Shown: positions 25,856-35,184, numbered from the stretch's first letter. The stretch is 64,000 bases of DNA from an uncultured Bacteroidia bacterium (GCA_902786745.1 CADADR010000003.1:203279-267278); one strand, 5' to 3'. Notes: a model not told the origin generated them from the letters alone. Translations and numbers: made by a program.

Positions 25856-28800
25856 ATGACTTTCAAAAGGTTAAACAACATTACAGGATGGTTGGCAGGC
25901 TTGATTGCCACCGTCGTGTATTTCCTCACGCTTGAGCCTACTGTGAGCTGGTGGGACTGCGGCGAGTACATTTCAACGGCATACAAACTCCAAGTGGGTC
26001 ACCCGCCTGGGGCTCCTTTGTTCCAGATGCTAGGTCGATTCTTCTCACTCTTTGCAGGTGGCGACGTCACCAAGGTGGCTTTGATGGTCAACGTCATGTC
26101 AGCCATTTGCAGCGGCCTCACCATCGTCTTCCTGTTCTGGACCATCACCATGCTCGCCCGTAAAGTGTGGATGAAGGAAGGAGAAGACGCACCTTGGACC
26201 AACAAGATCGGCGTGCTGCTGGCTGGCTTTGTCGGCGCAGTGGCCTACACCTTCACCGAGTCGTTCTGGTTCAATGCCGTCGAAGGCGAAGTCTATGCCA
26301 TGTCATCGCTGTTCACTGCTGTGACCTTCTGGGCCATCCTGAAATGGGAGCGGGTGGCCGACGACCCGAAGAGTACCCGATGGATCATTTTCATCGCTTT
26401 CCTCATTGGCCTCTCCATCGGCGTTCACCTGCTCAACCTGCTTTGTATCCCCGCATTCGTATATGTGATCTATTTCAAGAAATGGAAGAAGACCTCCTTC
26501 TGGGGATTTGTCTTGGCAGGCTTGATTTCGGTGGCACTGCTGTGGCTCATCAATATGTTCCTCGTGCCTCAAATCGTCAATCTGGCGGGCAAGATGGAGC
26601 TGTTCTTCGTCAACACGCTCGGTGCTCCTTTCAACCTAGGCACCATCGTCTATTTCGCCGTGATTATTGGCCTCATCGTTTGGGGTCTCATCGCCACGAC
26701 GAGACGCAAGAAAGTGTTATGGAATACCGCCATCCTTTCCTTCATGTTCATCCTGATCGGCTATTCGTCGTTCTTCATGCTGGTCATCCGTGCCAACACC
26801 AACACACCTATCAACGAGAACGAACCTAAGGATGCCCTTTCGATGCTATCGTACCTCAACCGTGAGCAATACGGAAGCTGGCCTCTACTCTATGGAGCGT
26901 ATTACAATGCCCCTGTCAGTGGCCTCAAGGACGGCAACCCGACCTATGTGAAAGACAAGGAGGCCCATCGCTATGTGGTCACCGACGACAACAAGCAGAG
27001 CAAGCCCGACTATCCTTCTGAACTGAAGACCATCTTCCCGCGTATGTGGAGTACACAAAGAGGCTCGCACTCGGACATGTACGACAGCTACCGTAAAGAC
27101 GCCAATGGCGTGGTCAAAGGTACACCCGTCCGTGTGAGGAACTACCGTGGCGAGGTCGTCACCGTCAACAAACCCACCTTCGGGCAAAACCTCAAGTTCT
27201 TCGTCCAATACCAATGCAACTGGATGTATTGGCGTTACTTCATGTGGAACTTCGTGGGCCGTCAAAACGACATTGAGAGCCAGGGCGAACTCAACCACGG
27301 CAACTGGCTCAGTGGCATCAGCTTCATCGACAACGCCCGTCTCGGCGACCAGGACAACATTCCTGAATGTCTGCAGAACCCGGGACGTACCACCTATTAT
27401 TTCCTGCCGCTCATCCTAGGCCTCATCGGCTTGATTTGGCTGCTGAAGAAAGACTTGAAGCAAAGCTGGATCGTCTTCCTGCTCTTCTTCCTGACCGGTC
27501 TGGCCATCATCATCTACCTGAACCAGACACCTAATCAGCCTCGTGAACGCGACTACTCCTATGCTGGCTCGTTCTATGCCTTTGCCATCTGGATCGGCTT
27601 CGGTGTGATTGCGCTCATCGACTGGATCAACAAACTCCTGAAAAAGGAGAGCATGATCACCGTCGCGGCCGTCGGCCTGATCTGCTTCTTGGCAGTGCCT
27701 TGCGTGTTGGCCGCCAACGGCTGGGAAGAGCACAACCGTGCAGGTAAGACCTCGGCCCGCGACTGGGCGCGCAACTATCTCGCGCAGCTACCGCCCAACT
27801 CCGTCATCTTCACCCGCGGCGACAACGACACCTTCCCCTTGTGGTACGTGCAAGAGGTGGAGGGCTTCCGAACCGACGTGCGCGTGTGCTGTTATATGCT
27901 ATCGAGCGGCTATTGGTATGTCCACCAGATGGGCCGTAAGGTATACGAGTCGGAGCGCATGCCTCTTACCCTCTCGTACAAAGACTATGACAATGGTGTC
28001 AACGAGCAGATCCCTGTCGAAGAAGAAGATTACTTCAAGGGCAAGCAAGTCGAGCTGAAGCAAGTCATCGACTTCATCCATAATCCCAAGGCCGTGAAAC
28101 GCTATATGGGTACCACCTACAACTACGTGCCTTGCCGTAGCGTGAAACTCACCGTCGACAAAGAAGCCTGCATCAAGAACGGCATCGTTCCCGAAAGCAT
28201 GAAAGACCAGATTGTGGACGAAATTACTTGGGACATCAAGGAGAACTGGATCTACAAGAATGCCATCATGCTCCTTGACTTCATGGCCACCAACAACTGG
28301 GAACGTCCGGTGTACTTCACCTCGTTCAGCGACATGTCGAAGGTGCTTGGCATCGACAAATACCTCCACATGGAAGGCTTGGCCTATAGGTTCATCCCCG
28401 TCGAAGCCGAAGACTATTATAAAGGTGTCGGTGGCGTGTATCGTGAAGGCAGCTACGATCTTTTGGTCACCAAGGCCAATGAAGGCATCGTCAACTGGGG
28501 CAGCCTGAACCAAGAAGGCGTCGTCCCCGACCGCGAAAGCGTGCGCAACGCTGCCTACGCTCAACAGGCCTATTCCCGCTTAGCCCAGGCTTTGGTCAAC
28601 CACCAAGAGTTTGACTCGGCCATCATCGTGATGGACAAATACCAAGAGTTCTTCCCCAGCAAGAAGTTCCCTGCCGACATCCGTACCCTTCACTTCCCCG
28701 AGATGTATTACGTCTGCGGCGACAGCGTGAAAGGCGACAATTACCTCATGCAGTTGGTCAACAACTATTGCGACAAGATCAGCTATTACGGCAGTATGAA

Positions 28801-28957
28801 GCCCAAACTTGTGGAATACTACGAAGACGAAATCGGCGAAGGCATGAGCCTGCTCAAGCATTTCGGAGGCGTAGCCAAGAAATACGGGCGCACCGAGCTG
28901 GCGCAAGAGATTTCAGACCGCATGATGGAATACCTCAATTTGTATTACGCAGAGTAA
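25856..28957 (+). CDS. DUF2723 multi-pass membrane protein (O-mannosyltransferase-like)
   Basis: The 1033-residue protein has a polytopic N-terminal half (about 10 hydrophobic helices to residue 600) and a soluble C-terminal half with a short helical repeat region near the end (ALVNHQEFDSAIIVMDKYQE). The first loop carries TLEPTVSWWDCGEYISTAYK; the Asp/Glu there match the acidic motif expected in GT-C glycosyltransferases. DUF2723 is shared with eukaryotic TMEM260, a protein O-mannosyltransferase. Bacteroidetes O-glycosylate periplasmic proteins, so a glycosyltransferase role is reasonable but inferred. Single-gene unit ending at a bidirectional terminator. Confidence 0.8.
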   Translation: MTFKRLNNITGWLAGLIATVVYFLTLEPTVSWWDCGEYISTAYKLQVGHPPGAPLFQMLGRFFSLFAGGDVTKVALMVNVMSAICSGLTIVFLFWTITMLARKVWMKEGEDAPWTNKIGVLLAGFVGAVAYTFTESFWFNAVEGEVYAMSSLFTAVTFWAILKWERVADDPKSTRWIIFIAFLIGLSIGVHLLNLLCIPAFVYVIYFKKWKKTSFWGFVLAGLISVALLWLINMFLVPQIVNLAGKMELFFVNTLGAPFNLGTIVYFAVIIGLIVWGLIATTRRKKVLWNTAILSFMFILIGYSSFFMLVIRANTNTPINENEPKDALSMLSYLNREQYGSWPLLYGAYYNAPVSGLKDGNPTYVKDKEAHRYVVTDDNKQSKPDYPSELKTIFPRMWSTQRGSHSDMYDSYRKDANGVVKGTPVRVRNYRGEVVTVNKPTFGQNLKFFVQYQCNWMYWRYFMWNFVGRQNDIESQGELNHGNWLSGISFIDNARLGDQDNIPECLQNPGRTTYYFLPLILGLIGLIWLLKKDLKQSWIVFLLFFLTGLAIIIYLNQTPNQPRERDYSYAGSFYAFAIWIGFGVIALIDWINKLLKKESMITVAAVGLICFLAVPCVLAANGWEEHNRAGKTSARDWARNYLAQLPPNSVIFTRGDNDTFPLWYVQEVEGFRTDVRVCCYMLSSGYWYVHQMGRKVYESERMPLTLSYKDYDNGVNEQIPVEEEDYFKGKQVELKQVIDFIHNPKAVKRYMGTTYNYVPCRSVKLTVDKEACIKNGIVPESMKDQIVDEITWDIKENWIYKNAIMLLDFMATNNWERPVYFTSFSDMSKVLGIDKYLHMEGLAYRFIPVEAEDYYKGVGGVYREGSYDLLVTKANEGIVNWGSLNQEGVVPDRESVRNAAYAQQAYSRLAQALVNHQEFDSAIIVMDKYQEFFPSKKFPADIRTLHFPEMYYVCGDSVKGDNYLMQLVNNYCDKISYYGSMKPKLVEYYEDEIGEGMSLLKHFGGVAKKYGRTELAQEISDRMMEYLNLYYAE

Positions 28958-28960
28958 ACC

Positions 28961-28998
28961 AAAAAAGAAAAGCAGCCTCAGAGCTGCTTTTCTTTTTT
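28961..28998. terminator. Bidirectional terminator between DUF2723 gene and lgt
   Basis: AAAAAAGAAAAGCAGC pairs perfectly with GCTGCTTTTCTTTTTT (16 bp) around a 6-base loop. The lgt TGA stop lies in the loop. Confidence 0.95.
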
Positions 28999-29883
28999 AT
29001 GCATGAAGCTCCAAACTATCATCCCTATGCCTATGAGCACAAAGGGGACGCTGAGCCATTGACCCATGTCGAAGGTCATGTTTTTCTCAAATTCCACTTG
29101 GACATTCTTAAGGAACTCGATGGCGATGCGCGAGCCAAAGATGATGATGAGGAAGGTGCCGAACATCAAGCCTGGCTGTCTGTCGCCAAGGTCGCGTTTG
29201 TAGTACATCCACAGCAGGATGACCATAGCCACGAGGCAGAAGAAAGCCTCATAAAGGCCCGTCGGATGGCATGGCAGCCACTCGCTGGGCGGACAGGGAG
29301 CGTCCCATGCCGTGCATGCCGTGTAACTGTCGACCGTACCGCAGAACTGCTCAGCACCGCGAAGGAACACGAAACCCCAAGGCAAGGAGGTCGGCGTACC
29401 GTAAATCTCGTGGTTGAACACATTGCCGCAGCGAATCAAAGCACCGACAAGGCACACGGGGATGACGATACGGTCCATGATCCAGATAAACGTGATATGC
29501 TGTTTTTCCTCTTTCTTTTTCGTGGACTTGTTGTATCTCCTCACATAAATCCAAAGGCCCAGCAGGATGCCGATGGCGCCACCATGGCTGGCGAGACCGC
29601 CTTCCCAAACGGCAAGCATCTTCAATGGATGGGCAAGATAATACTCAGGTTCGTAGAACAAACAATGTCCGAGTCGGGCACCCACAACCGTGAAGAGAAG
29701 CATATAAACCAGGAGTTTATCCAATGACTCGTCAGGCATCTTCTCACGACGGTAGATCTTTCGCATGATGAAATAGCCCAACAAAAAGCCCAAGGCCCAC
29801 ATAAGGCCATACCAACGGACATGTATGCTGCCTATGGAAAACAGCACGGGATCGACATTCCAAGTGATGTAGTTTAACAACAT
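28978..29883 (-). CDS. lgt: Prolipoprotein diacylglyceryl transferase
   Basis: Inner membrane enzyme that adds diacylglycerol to the lipobox cysteine, the first step of lipoprotein maturation. The 301-residue protein has about seven transmembrane helices, VRWYGLMWALGFLLGYF, GARLGHCLFYEPEYYL (conserved Arg/Gly/His-type Lgt signature), GGLASHGGAIGILLGLW, and HPTGLYEAFFCLVAMVILL. A mid-protein insertion rich in Cys (EQFCGTVDSYTACTAWDAPC) is longer than in enterobacterial Lgt. Divergent from the ECF sigma gene. Confidence 0.95.
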   Translation of the reverse strand: MLLNYITWNVDPVLFSIGSIHVRWYGLMWALGFLLGYFIMRKIYRREKMPDESLDKLLVYMLLFTVVGARLGHCLFYEPEYYLAHPLKMLAVWEGGLASHGGAIGILLGLWIYVRRYNKSTKKKEEKQHITFIWIMDRIVIPVCLVGALIRCGNVFNHEIYGTPTSLPWGFVFLRGAEQFCGTVDSYTACTAWDAPCPPSEWLPCHPTGLYEAFFCLVAMVILLWMYYKRDLGDRQPGLMFGTFLIIIFGSRIAIEFLKNVQVEFEKNMTFDMGQWLSVPFVLIGIGMIVWSFMHKKEKQL

Positions 29884-29901
29884 GATTTCTTATTTTGAGC
29901 G

Positions 29902-29919
29902 CAAAAATAGATATTTTTG
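29902..29919. promoter_or_regulatory. Back-to-back -7 elements of lgt and sigma gene
   Basis: CAAAAATA (29902-29909, minus-strand TATTTTTG for lgt) and TATTTTTG (29912-29919, plus strand) form a palindrome two bases apart, giving divergent primary-sigma promoters. They lie 19 bp before the lgt start and 50 bp before the sigma gene start. Confidence 0.5.
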
Positions 29920-29928
29920 CCGTTTGAT

Positions 29929-29957
29929 GTAACTTTTTCGCCAAATCTCCGTATTAC
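29929..29957 (+). promoter_or_regulatory. ECF-type promoter of the sigma operon
   Basis: GTAAC (29929-29933), 16-bp gap, CGTATTAC (29950-29957), with shared flanks ACTTTTT and TCTC. The same elements with the same 16-bp gap precede the DUF2807-barrel gene (32814-32842). It suggests the sigma factor activates its own operon. The ATG comes only 11 bp after the -10, so transcripts from it would be nearly leaderless. Confidence 0.7.
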
Positions 29958-29968
29958 CTACATCAAAG

Positions 29969-30469
29969 ATGGACAGAAGTCAGTACAACCAGTGCGTGGA
30001 GCAATATGCCGACCGGCTTTTCCGCTTCGCGTTCTCGAGCCTCCGCAACCGCGAGCAGGCCGAGGACGTGGTGCAGGAAAGCTTTGCACGCGTTTGGGAG
30101 AAGGTCAAGACGATTGACTTCGCAAAGGCGAAATCCTATCTCTTCACCACTGCCCACCACGCCATGATTGACGAAGTCAGGCACCAACAACGCTTCGCTA
30201 ACGTTGAAGAGCCATTACCGGCCAACGCGAAGACTACGCAAAACGCCTACCCCGACGTCAACGAAGTCCTGCAAAAGGCCTTGACCCTACTGCCCGAAGC
30301 GCAACGCACTGCGGTGTTGCTTCGCGACTACGAAGGCTACAGCTACCAGGAGATCGGCGACATCACAGGGATGAGCGAGGCACAGGTGAAAGTCAACATC
30401 TTCCGCGCACGCACCGCACTGAAAAACAGACTGAAAAGCATCGACAACCTTATTGACATAGAGCCATGA
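29969..30469 (+). CDS. ECF-family RNA polymerase sigma factor
   Basis: The 166-residue protein has region 2 at about 8-75 (DRLFRFAFSSLRNREQAEDV, VVQESFARVWEK, the -10 recognition helix) and region 4 at about 105-160 (LPEAQRTAVLLRDYEGYSYQ, EIGDITGMSEAQVKVNIFRA, the -35 recognition helix). There is no region 1 or 3, as expected for ECF factors. The ATG at 29969 follows an ECF-type promoter, and the stop overlaps the next gene by 4 bp (ATGA), the usual arrangement with an anti-sigma gene. Its likely regulon member in this window is the DUF2807-barrel gene. The signal sensed is unknown. Confidence 0.93.
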   Translation: MDRSQYNQCVEQYADRLFRFAFSSLRNREQAEDVVQESFARVWEKVKTIDFAKAKSYLFTTAHHAMIDEVRHQQRFANVEEPLPANAKTTQNAYPDVNEVLQKALTLLPEAQRTAVLLRDYEGYSYQEIGDITGMSEAQVKVNIFRARTALKNRLKSIDNLIDIEP

Positions 30470-31305
30470 AGACAAACATCACCACCGACAACTACGAGGC
30501 TTACCTCCTTGACTATATGGAAGGTAACCTCAGTCCCGACGAGGCAGAGCAGCTGAAAGCCTTCGTCGCGGCTCAAGGCTTGGACTGGGACGAACTCACC
30601 GAGGAACTTCCGCATTTGGAGGCTCCTGTCCTTGCTTATGAAAACAAGGAAGGCCTGAAGAAAAAAGCAGCTGTTGTGCCGCTTTATGTCAAGATTGCCT
30701 CGGCTGCCGCTGCCGCCGGATTGCTGCTCACCGTCGGATTGTGGCCCGAGAAGACGTTGCCCAAAGTAGAACCCATCGCCAACTTAAAGCCCATCGAGGT
30801 CAGTCGGATCAACACCAACGAGTCCATAGCCTTGATTCCTAGACGGGCTACCGAAAACCCGACGACCACAACATGGGCCAAGGCCAACAAAACAACGTCG
30901 ACTCCAAAAGCCTCGAACAAAAAACAAGTGTCCTCTGAAAGGGATGCCATGCCGATGCTGGCAGAGATGCAAGCCATCGAAGCACCTGCCACCATCACGA
31001 GTCAGCTCCTGCTTGCCCAAATAACGGAACCCGACTATGCTCCATATAACATGCCTGACAACTACGCCCTGGCGTCATATACGGATGACGACTATGAAGA
31101 GACCTCGATTGGAGGCAAGGGCATCCTGAGAATCACGGATGGCAAATACGAGAGTCTGGGCAGCATGATTCAAGAAGGGCTGCAACTCGCCAAGGAGGAA
31201 ATCAACCTGGCCGCTGCCGACCTCGCCGTGAAGACCTTCTACCGTGTCGACGACCGCATCGAAGAGGCGAAAGAGCGCTGGGAGAAACGCCACGAGCAAG
31301 AGTAA
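30466..31305 (+). CDS. Probable membrane-anchored anti-sigma factor
   Basis: The 279-residue protein has an N-terminal cytoplasmic segment (YEAYLLDYMEGNLSPDEAEQ, the anti-sigma-like helical start), one transmembrane helix at about 70-90 (IASAAAAAGLLLTVGLW), and a periplasmic Thr/Lys/Ser-rich part ending in a charged helix (RIEEAKERWEKRHEQE). It has no zinc HxxxCxxC motif and no FecR domain, so it is not a FecR-type regulator. Partnership with the sigma factor is inferred from the 4-bp overlap and topology. It is not obviously homologous to a named family. Confidence 0.7.
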   Translation: MKTNITTDNYEAYLLDYMEGNLSPDEAEQLKAFVAAQGLDWDELTEELPHLEAPVLAYENKEGLKKKAAVVPLYVKIASAAAAAGLLLTVGLWPEKTLPKVEPIANLKPIEVSRINTNESIALIPRRATENPTTTTWAKANKTTSTPKASNKKQVSSERDAMPMLAEMQAIEAPATITSQLLLAQITEPDYAPYNMPDNYALASYTDDDYEETSIGGKGILRITDGKYESLGSMIQEGLQLAKEEINLAAADLAVKTFYRVDDRIEEAKERWEKRHEQE

Positions 31306-31321
31306 CAATAGTACTACAACA

Positions 31322-31363
31322 AACAATTAAAGGCCGCCTCAATCGAGGCGGCCTTTAATTGTT
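31322..31363. terminator. Bidirectional terminator after the sigma operon
   Basis: A 19-bp perfect stem (AACAATTAAAGGCCGCCTC and complement) with loop AATC. It separates the sigma operon from the convergent DUF2807-barrel gene. Confidence 0.9.
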
Positions 31364-31387
31364 ATGAGTTGATGATTTGACTTTGCT

Positions 31388-32770
31388 TTAGAAATTCAAG
31401 CTGAAGCCGAAGCTAGTCGTGTGGCAGGTCGGGGCATGAGCCTCGTCGAAAGTGGGCAGCAGGTTAAAGTTGGCGAAGAAACCCCAGCCGTCATTCTTGC
31501 CGATACGCAGCGAAGCGTCAAGTTTGAAACGATTCAAGTAATAGTCGCTATGCACCTTGACCTTATCTCCATTCTGGAATTTGACCTTGGTCCAGCCATC
31601 GACACGTAAGCCGCCAGTGACGCCTGCAGCGATATAGAGACGGCGGGTAGGACGCACCTCAATCATCAAAGGAGCCTGGACATAAAGGACGCCCAGCTTG
31701 CTCCTCCTCCATGTTGCAGCATCCAAGGGTTCATACTCAAGATCAGAATCACCTTTAACCACCTTGATAGGTTTATTGAAGCTGTAGTTGTTCCATCCCA
31801 AGCCAATACCTGTGTAGAGGCCTGCGATGTGACGACGGTCGAAGGCAATGCCCACGTCAGCAATGTTGAAATTGAACACCCAGCTCCTCAGAGGACGCAA
31901 CTCCAAAAAGCTATAATCTCCCTCAAAATTAGCCGTGGAGCCTGGACCTAGCAGCATATTCAAGCCAGCTTCGAAGCCGTTCCAGTTGCCATCAAAAAGG
32001 AGGTTCTTTTTTTCAGGACGTCTATTCTGATCAGGAGCCGGGCGGTCATTGCTTCTAGGACGAATAGAGTTTCCGCCCTGCTTGTGCTCGAAACGCTCAC
32101 CCCATTTCTCCATCTTACGTCCCCACTCTTCCATGTCTTTCCCCCATTGTTCCATTCCTTTTTCGACATTCTTCCAATCTACGGAGTCGGAAAGACGTTC
32201 GAGATTAGTGCCCAGTTCGGCCATAAGTTCGGAAAGCGACACGTCGTCACCACCTCTAGCCTCGCGTGATCCTCTTAAATCGATAAACGAATCGCCAGCC
32301 TTCATACCGTCGGTAACCAAGTCACCACTTCCAAGCAGTATGGCTTGCAACACATTGCATCTGCCCTCAAGGATGATGTCGCCCGATCCATTCAGGACAA
32401 CGTGAACGGTGTCGTAATCCAACTTCATCACCATATCGCCTGATCCACTACTATAGACATTGATATAATCACCATTAATAGTGTTCTTGCAGACGACATC
32501 AGCTGACGAAAGCAACTGGATGTTTTTAAGTTGCGAAATGGCGACTTCATAATCGTCAGAGCCAGAGAGAATGAGCATGTCTGACGTCCTATTGTAGTCA
32601 GTGACAATTTTGCCCTCTTTCTTCAATGATAATTGGCCTGGAGTCTGGCTGACATACACATCGCCCGAGCCAAGGACTCTGATGATATTGATTTGATCGG
32701 CTTCGTTTTGTGCCTTCACCGTTCCGAAGGCCAGCAGCAGCAAGGCTGCAAAAAATAATCTTGTCTTCAT
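31388..32770 (-). CDS. DUF2807 beta-solenoid fused to an outer membrane barrel
   Basis: The 460-residue protein has a signal peptide (MKTRLFFAALLLLAFGTVKA), a right-handed solenoid-like DUF2807 (head GIN) domain marked by repeated GSGD turns (LGSGDVYVS, SSGSGDMVMK, LNGSGDIIL, LLGSGDLVTD) at about 25-155, a Trp/Glu/Lys-rich coiled helix (MEQWGKDMEEWGRKMEKWGE, about 205-225), then a C-terminal barrel of about 200 residues (LRSWVFNFNIADVGIAFDRR to FGFSLNF). The final Phe is typical of outer membrane barrels. The gene has an ECF-type promoter identical in layout to that of the sigma operon, so it is probably controlled by that sigma factor. Role unknown, likely envelope stress or adhesion. Confidence 0.8.
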   Translation of the reverse strand: MKTRLFFAALLLLAFGTVKAQNEADQINIIRVLGSGDVYVSQTPGQLSLKKEGKIVTDYNRTSDMLILSGSDDYEVAISQLKNIQLLSSADVVCKNTINGDYINVYSSGSGDMVMKLDYDTVHVVLNGSGDIILEGRCNVLQAILLGSGDLVTDGMKAGDSFIDLRGSREARGGDDVSLSELMAELGTNLERLSDSVDWKNVEKGMEQWGKDMEEWGRKMEKWGERFEHKQGGNSIRPRSNDRPAPDQNRRPEKKNLLFDGNWNGFEAGLNMLLGPGSTANFEGDYSFLELRPLRSWVFNFNIADVGIAFDRRHIAGLYTGIGLGWNNYSFNKPIKVVKGDSDLEYEPLDAATWRRSKLGVLYVQAPLMIEVRPTRRLYIAAGVTGGLRVDGWTKVKFQNGDKVKVHSDYYLNRFKLDASLRIGKNDGWGFFANFNLLPTFDEAHAPTCHTTSFGFSLNF

Positions 32771-32810
32771 TGTATTAGTGTTTTATTGTTTGTTGTTTTT
32801 CTTATCAACA

Positions 32811-32842
32811 AACGTAATACGGAGAAACAACAAAAAAGTTAC
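32811..32842 (-). promoter_or_regulatory. ECF-type promoter of the DUF2807-barrel gene
   Basis: On the minus strand GTAAC (32842-32838) and CGTATTAC (32821-32814) with a 16-bp gap match the promoter upstream of the ECF sigma gene, including the following TTTTT and the TCTC before the -10. It leaves a leader of about 35 nt. Confidence 0.7.
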
Positions 32843-32847
32843 AGCCC

Positions 32848-35124
32848 TTACTCAAAAAAAGCGGAAAAATAGCATTTGCGCTCGGCGGTAAGGCTGTCGC
32901 CTTCGGTCAATTGCAACTTCACGTAAACCTTCTGCAGGTCGGTATTTCTCAAATAATCGCGTAGGCCTTCCACCGTGTATTTCCGGTTTTCGTTCGCATC
33001 CATCTCCACTTTCACTTTTTGCTCAAACAACTGTTGGCCTTCAAGGTCGCACACCGCAACGGACAATGTTCCATCGATGTCACGCATCAAGTCGGAAGTG
33101 ACGAAAACGCCATAGTCTTTCTTGTCGAGACTTAAAAGCACGGGCGCGTAAAGGGTCTTTAGTCTTTCGTGGAACACTTTGAGATTGCCGTAATAGTCGA
33201 TGGACGACCAGGACGTCACGGGCCAAGCGTCATTGAGTTGCCAATAGAGCGTGCCCATATTGTAAGGCTTCGCGGTGCGGTGCGCCTCAATGGCAATCTC
33301 CATGCCGTAGGCCTGCGAGAGTTGGCTCAGATGCACATACTCCTCAAAGTCTTTCGGCTGGGCATTGGGGTAATATCGTTTGATGAAATCGTCGATTTGG
33401 CGTGTGCCACGGGCGTGTTTTTGGTGTGCGGCAATCACTTCGGCATCCTTGCTCAGCTCCTCGCCTTGCGCGATTTTCAGCAAAGTCGAATAATCGGGAT
33501 AGCTTTGGTAGCCGTACTCGCTGTTGAAGCGACCCACCTTCTCGCGATAGACTTCGTAAGGCTGCTCGCCCCACCAAACGCCCCAATAGTGCACATCGCC
33601 TTCGGTCAGGCTTTCGGGTCGGCCCCAGCCTTTCGAGGGCGAGCTGGGCCAATAGGGTCGCGTGCCATCGAATTGCGCAACGGCTTGAGGCAGAATATTT
33701 TCAAACAACTTGTCATAGCCAGCTTTGATGGCTTTGTCGTCTTCCTCGCTCCAACCCAAAGACTGCTGCCAGCCCCAGTTATAGTAGCCTTCCGAGATCT
33801 CGTTTCCACCACACCACAAGGCTAACGACGGATGACTTGCCAATCGTCTCACCTGCTCCTCCGCCTCAATTCGGGCGTTTTCGAGGAAAGCCTCGTCATA
33901 GGGATACATCGTGCCGGCATACATAAAGTCCTGCCAGACCAAGATGCCCAATGAATCGCAAATGTTGAAGAAGTCGTCCGAGGGATAGATGCCACCGCCC
34001 CACACACGCAGCATATTGAAATGAGCGTCTTTGGCTTGACGTAGCAGACGTAGCGTATTGTCGGCATTGATCCAAGTCTCAATCATCTCCTCGGGGACAT
34101 AGTTCGCGCCTTTGGCATACATCGGCACACCATTCACCTTGAAATAGAAGGCGCGGCCGATGCTGTCAGGCTCATCGACCATCTCGAAGGTACGGATGCC
34201 CGACTTGAACTTTTTGGAGTCCAGCACTCTGTTGTCTTTTTTCAGCGCCACCTCAAAGTCATACAATGGTTGTTCGCCCATCTCGTTGGGCCACCAAAGT
34301 TGAGGGTCTTGTATAAAAACAGGAAACACCTTATGATGACGGCCTTTCGACAGGCTCAAGGACCTGTTGGCTAAAGTCGTTGAACCTGTTGAGACGATAA
34401 CTTCATATTCCCCGTCCGTTGCATTCTCAACATCCAAATGCAGCGTCAACACGGCATGTACCGAATCAGCGCTGCATGTGACGGCATAGGCATCCTCCAA
34501 ACGCGCCTCGTTCCAGCCCATCAGTTTCACGGGTTTCCAGATGCCCACATTCTTGTATTTCGGAGCCCAGTCCCAGCCGTGCTGATAAGGTGCCTTGCGC
34601 GAGACGGCATATTTTTCAGGCAGTTGCGGCTTATGTTGCTCATACGAAGCCAATTGTATGCTATCATAACGAGGAAAATGCACTTCCAAAAGGTTGTCTC
34701 TCTTTTTCAGCAAGTCTTTCACATCGTATTTCCATGTGCGGAACTGGTTGTCGGCAAAAAAGAGTTTTTCACCGTTCAAAGAAACATCAGCATAGGTATC
34801 GATGCCTTCAAAAACCAATTCAACATTCTCTTTTTCAAGCAAATACTTGTCTACATCGAAATGCAAAGTGTAGTCCCAAGGATGGTCGGAAATCCAGAGC
34901 AATTGGTTTTCCACCGTACCGAGATAGGGATGCGGGATAAGACCGTTTTCATAGAGGCTCTGCTGCACCACCGAGGGCACATCGACCTGCATATTAATAT
35001 CTAAGGTGTCGCCCGTGAGCGTCCAGCCTTGGTTGAGGCTTTGCATGACGACGTTGGGTTTTTCGACCTGTTGGCACGCAGAGAAGGCGAATGCCAATAG
35101 AATCAAGGGGAATAACTTTTTCAT
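32848..35124 (-). CDS. Beta-mannosidase, glycoside hydrolase family 2, lipoprotein
   Basis: The 758-residue protein starts with a lipoprotein signal (MKKLFPLILLAFAFSAC). It has a jelly-roll sugar-binding domain (about 25-200), an Ig-like domain interrupted by a repeat-derived insertion NRSLSLSKGR (about 252-262), and a TIM barrel with NMLRVWGGGIYPSDDFFNIC, the acid/base WCGGNE (near 440) and nucleophile segment RFNSEYGYQSYP (near 535). The motifs match GH2 beta-mannosidases, which release mannose from beta-1,4-mannan or N-glycan cores. It is located outside the cytoplasm on a lipid anchor. The insert does not break the frame; whether the enzyme tolerates it cannot be told from sequence. Confidence 0.9.
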   Translation of the reverse strand: MKKLFPLILLAFAFSACQQVEKPNVVMQSLNQGWTLTGDTLDINMQVDVPSVVQQSLYENGLIPHPYLGTVENQLLWISDHPWDYTLHFDVDKYLLEKENVELVFEGIDTYADVSLNGEKLFFADNQFRTWKYDVKDLLKKRDNLLEVHFPRYDSIQLASYEQHKPQLPEKYAVSRKAPYQHGWDWAPKYKNVGIWKPVKLMGWNEARLEDAYAVTCSADSVHAVLTLHLDVENATDGEYEVIVSTGSTTLANRSLSLSKGRHHKVFPVFIQDPQLWWPNEMGEQPLYDFEVALKKDNRVLDSKKFKSGIRTFEMVDEPDSIGRAFYFKVNGVPMYAKGANYVPEEMIETWINADNTLRLLRQAKDAHFNMLRVWGGGIYPSDDFFNICDSLGILVWQDFMYAGTMYPYDEAFLENARIEAEEQVRRLASHPSLALWCGGNEISEGYYNWGWQQSLGWSEEDDKAIKAGYDKLFENILPQAVAQFDGTRPYWPSSPSKGWGRPESLTEGDVHYWGVWWGEQPYEVYREKVGRFNSEYGYQSYPDYSTLLKIAQGEELSKDAEVIAAHQKHARGTRQIDDFIKRYYPNAQPKDFEEYVHLSQLSQAYGMEIAIEAHRTAKPYNMGTLYWQLNDAWPVTSWSSIDYYGNLKVFHERLKTLYAPVLLSLDKKDYGVFVTSDLMRDIDGTLSVAVCDLEGQQLFEQKVKVEMDANENRKYTVEGLRDYLRNTDLQKVYVKLQLTEGDSLTAERKCYFSAFFE
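34340..34366. repeat. Dispersed repeat inside the beta-mannosidase gene
   Basis: GGCCTTTCGACAGGCTCAAG lies in the coding sequence and encodes RSLSLSKGR on the minus strand. It is a variant of the repeat at 25489-25513. Confidence 0.75.
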
Positions 35125-35184
35125 TGTGAGATATTATTTGCACTCAGAAATCGCAGAATTATGGGAATTGTTGCCGCTTCGCGC

